From the NCBI GenBank assembly GCA_013339895.1, contig JABACO010000019.1:4481831-4545830 (forward strand): 64,000 nt of DNA. Direction: 5' to 3'. The notes below the pieces were generated by a model that saw nothing but the letters and a program-made list of their open reading frames with translations, was not told the DNA's origin and did not search any database. The position numbers were made by a program, and so were the translations under genes. Below are positions 60,655-64,000 of this stretch, piece after piece. This DNA is from Ephydatia muelleri. Lineage: Eukaryota > Porifera > Demospongiae > Spongillida > Spongillidae. Numbering within the stretch: position 1 is the stretch's first letter; each line of letters begins with the position of its first letter.

Positions 60655-61420
60655 CGGGGGTCTGGTAAGAGTGTACGTTTAAGTCAGAAATGGGATTATA
60701 ATTGATTACATTTACATTTAGGTTGTTGGTATGTGATTTGTGTGTTGGTTCGAAAGCCTTGGGTTTTTGGAGTATCCATTGTTTGTGTGATTGTGTGTGT
60801 TTGTATGTGTGTATGTTTGTATGTGTGTATGTTTGTATGTGTATGTTTGTGTGTGATTTTGTTTGTGTGTTTATGTGTGTATGTGTGTATGTGTATGTGT
60901 GTGCATTTGTGTGTGTGTGATGTGTGGGTGCATGTGTATGTGTGTTTTTGTTTGTGTGTGTTTGTGAGTGTGTGTGTATGTGTATGTGTTTGTGTGTGTA
61001 GTGTTTGTGTGTGCGTTTGTGTGCATTGTGTGTGATGTGTGGGTGCATGTGTGTTTGTGTGTGTGTTTTTGTGTATGTGTTTGGGTTTTGTTTGTGTGTG
61101 TGTGTGTATGTGTGTGTGTAAGGATGTGATTTTATGGTTATTCAGAAATTATGTAGATATCCAGGTGGAGTGTGACATTATGGTAGGTGTTTTGAGAAGA
61201 TTAATATGAGCATGTGAATTTGCGTAGCTGCAGCATGCATGCATGCATGTATCAAGTGAGTTCATTCTTTTAGAGCACTGCATCAGACACTAGTAAGAGT
61301 GTACATTTAAGTCAGAAATGGGATTACGATCAATTCCATTCAAACCATGGCAAAGTATTACGTATTTAGGTTGTTGGTATGTGATGTGTGTGTTGGTTCA
61401 AAAGCCTTGAGTATCCCTGG
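60655..61420. repeat. Direct duplication (60660-60780 and 61290-61405) around a TG-rich tract
   Basis: GTAAGAGTGTACGTTTAAGT, CAGAAATGGGATTA, TAGGTTGTTGGTATGTGAT and GTGTTGGTTCGAAAGCC occur in both copies with small differences; the second copy has about 25 bp extra. Between them 60780-61120 is (TG)n with T-rich interruptions. Confidence 0.85.
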
Positions 61421-64000
61421 AGGGTTAATATTGTATTTGTTCAAACAACTGCTGGAAGAGAGGTAGCTAGCTATGTGATGCGTGTGTTGTAATAGCTCTT
61501 GGTGTGAATTTAAAATGTATTGCCCTGTTGATGCAAGAATGTGATGGGTAAAACATATTTGGTAGCCTGAAGGTTTAATCAGGTTGCAAGGTATTTTCCA
61601 GTGTTGCATCAGTATTTAGGTATTTAGGTGATGGGTAGGGTAACCTCACTGGGTGAGTATTTTGGATTGGACAACCACACAGTAGAAAGTAACAAAAGTA
61701 CCCAACATGGGTTTTTAACAGCTGTATTTTGTGAGTGAAGTTGTTGGCTCATCCTTCCATGACAAAGTGACATTCTCTTTAGTGACAGGCATATAAGCAC
61801 ATTGCTTCCATTGCATGAGAATAATACTTTTGAAACATGCAAATGACTAGTTTTTAAATACTAAGCTCTAACAGGAAGCATGTGAATGTTTTTCAAAGCT
61901 AGTCAACAGTACCCACCTACAACACCAAATTTTTTTTTTAGAAACTGTATAATTTGCATGAAACAACCAAATAAGAATTCACTGACACTTGAAGATCATC
62001 TCAACATTACATTTCGATCTGAGAATTAGGTGTTATTATTTTTACAAGTCATGCCCATTTGAAAGCGCTAAAGAGGCATCTTGATGTAGGTGAAACTGCT
62101 CACTCTCTTAACGAACAACGTTGGTTTTAAAACTGATTAGACTTAGCACACACCACAGATTTTAACACAAGTCACCATGACACACAAATACCAGTTGAGA
62201 GCCATATCTACAGTTCCTATGACATTGAATACTGTTGAAAAGAATGCTCAAACAGCTCGGCACTTTTTTTCTCACACACATTGGTAACTAAACAGCACAC
62301 TAAGAAGCCTTGCAATATACTATAGGCAGTATTACGGGCATATACCAGTTAGCTATTAATGTAGAGCTAGCTTGAAGGATCTATAGTTTGCTTGATGCAT
62401 GGACTGCACCATGTGTGCGTGTACCCGTACGTACACTGTATGCCAATAGGCACCCAGTCGTTATTGCCTTTAACTCACCAACCATTTGCATCGAAGACAT
62501 TCTCCAGTGTGGCTTTGTACTACGTAAGGCGAATCTCAATCAAGAACGCAAATTGGTGCGCACCGCCTGTATGAATGACCTACGGTCGGGTGTATGTTTT
62601 CTTTTACAAGAGGTAGTAATACGGCTAGTTCATTTCTAAAAGTGAGAGATACGCAGCCGCAGGTACGGCTGTTTACTAGTACCTATGATTTCGCAAGGAT
62701 AGCTTTAATCTTTATTGGGCTATTCGCTGAATAAACAATTAAGAATTAAGCAAATTGAGGGACGAATGTGGGGTGGGGCTCAGTGGCACGTGATAATGTG
62801 CAAGTTGAAGGGGTAGAGCTAATACGGTGCGTCAATGGTTGTGTCACTAGTCTTGGAACGGGACCTGCGTATGCAATGAAGTGTAACTAGTGCGCATGCG
62901 CAACCGAGGTGAAATAATTGTTGCAACTTACTTTCAGTTTAAGAGGTGAAAAAAGTTTTTGGCTTTGAAACGGGTGTCTAAACATGGTTTCACTTGTTAA
63001 TTTGTTGTGTTTATTCAAGTTAATTAAGCATCTTTAATAACTTGTAAATAAAATGATGTAAACACATTTGCCTAACCTCAAGTTGTTAGTTTCTATATAT
63101 TAGATTTTTTCATACTCCTATCAAAAGTTATTCCAGTTCTAAAGCATTGTGTTCTTTCGTGGCCACCCGGTATACCCACGTGACTTACCCGTATCCCCTC
63201 CCCCAACAACAAATTCCTAATTGCTCTACTCGTACGCCCCTGTTGATGGTAAAATAGAATCCTTTACTTCTCATACCCCGAAAACACCATTTCAATGCCA
63301 GAGGAAAACTAAGGACAGAAACGTTAGCTTTTGCAGCGCCTTTACATATACGTACCTTTGCTGATGGCGATACGCAAAGTGAAATGACACAGCTGCTGTG
63401 GCCTCTCTATGCCTGCAGCTGTACAAGTGACACTAGTTCTGAACATATTGACTGTAGTACAAACATAACGTAGTTTTCTATATTGTTATCTTACTGCAAC
63501 AAAGACCAAAACATCCTGTCAAGGTACACATCTGGGGGGGGCGTCTGCTCCACTGTGCATATTTGATGGGATTATGGATGCTCCACTATGTCAACATCTT
63601 GGATACAACTTTGCTGCCATTCATAGCACACAAGTTCCCATTTTCACATCGCAGAAGACACCAAACGGGGAGGGGGGTGCGGGATGGTGGAGTTTTTGGG
63701 GATAACGAATATAGATACATGAGAAATGCATGGATACTAGGATAGTAAGATCTAACATTTTTACAACATGAATAAACAAAAGGACGATATGTGTACTGAG
63801 TAACATGCCTGAAAAATGTCATCTTCAGTTTCATGCACCTCTCATGCAGTATTAATGTATGTAGGATATATTTAATGTGTCCGTAAGTGATTTGATTTAA
63901 TTTGAGTTAATAGTGCATATAGCGTTTATTAAATAACATGGTAGGACAAAAATTGAGAAGCATAGTACTGTGAGTTAGTCCAAAAACAATGAGGCCTGAA
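61421..64000. other. No gene recognised
   Basis: Short frames on both strands, none with a recognisable domain. A G-run of eight (63534-63541) and a few AATAAA-like sequences occur, without a gene to attach them to. Confidence 0.5.

Noticed and set aside
60740-60760. tRNA B-box-like GGTTCGAA
   Set aside because: No A-box, anticodon arm or acceptor stem around it.
62388-62639. 83-codon ORF
   Set aside because: No recognisable family; overlaps another chance frame on the same strand.

Overview
The window is eukaryotic and reads like a repeat-rich stretch of a marine invertebrate genome. It has small spliced genes with short GT-AG introns, TATA-type promoters, long (CA)n tracts, poly-G runs, satellite DNA, a scaffold gap of exactly 100 N, and metazoan-type mobile elements (BEL/Pao, Merlin, hAT, a restriction-like-endonuclease reverse transcriptase). 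The mixture of families (a fungal-type kinase relative, a zinc-finger/DDE-like transposase family seen in sponges, cnidarians and fungi, RING/TRIM fragments) would suit a sponge such as Amphimedon. That identification is inference only.

Layout. 1-1.2 kb: decayed Merlin-like transposase, a poly-G run and an unassigned ORF. 2.3-7.1 kb: a large inverted repeat with arms of 1.7 kb or more; the left arm carries about 1 kb of extra DNA with a TRIM-like fragment. 7.3-9.7 kb: a second inverted-repeat element with a (CA)84 tract. 10.5-11.0 kb: a small RING-finger gene with a frameshift. 11.1-11.76 kb: a partial direct copy of the second element, cut off abruptly by satellite DNA. 11.76-31.0 kb: about 105 tandem copies of a 183-bp satellite monomer organised in higher-order repeats. 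31.0-37.08 kb: a young BEL/Pao retrotransposon inserted in the satellite, with one intact 1860-residue gag-pol frame and an extra inverted LTR. 37.08-37.3 kb: satellite remnant. 37.3-40.0 kb: a minus-strand, multi-exon transposase-like gene truncated by the satellite. 41.1-41.5 kb: gag-like ORF. 41.6-45.6 kb: about 3.3 kb of 15-bp minisatellite interrupted by other DNA that includes a hairpin element. 45.6-46.4 kb: an almost perfect 776-bp palindrome abutting the gap.

After the gap (46.5 kb) the sequence is less repetitive. It has about 5 kb without a recognisable gene, a broken FunK1-like protein kinase (51.6-53.0 kb, minus), and the best host-gene candidate: an intact, intronless, secreted beta-trefoil protein of FGF/IL-1-like design (53304-53843, plus) with its own TATA box. 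54.6-55.9 kb is a diverged tandem duplication. 56.2-59.7 kb is a broken reverse-transcriptase/endonuclease element and 59.8-60.4 kb a hAT transposase C-terminus, both minus strand. A TG-rich block and a direct duplication follow, and the last 2.5 kb shows no recognisable gene.

No operon-like cooperation is visible. The common theme is repeat and transposon turnover: the satellite ends cut into older elements, a retroelement has landed in the satellite, and inverted repeats and minisatellites fill the gaps between gene fragments.
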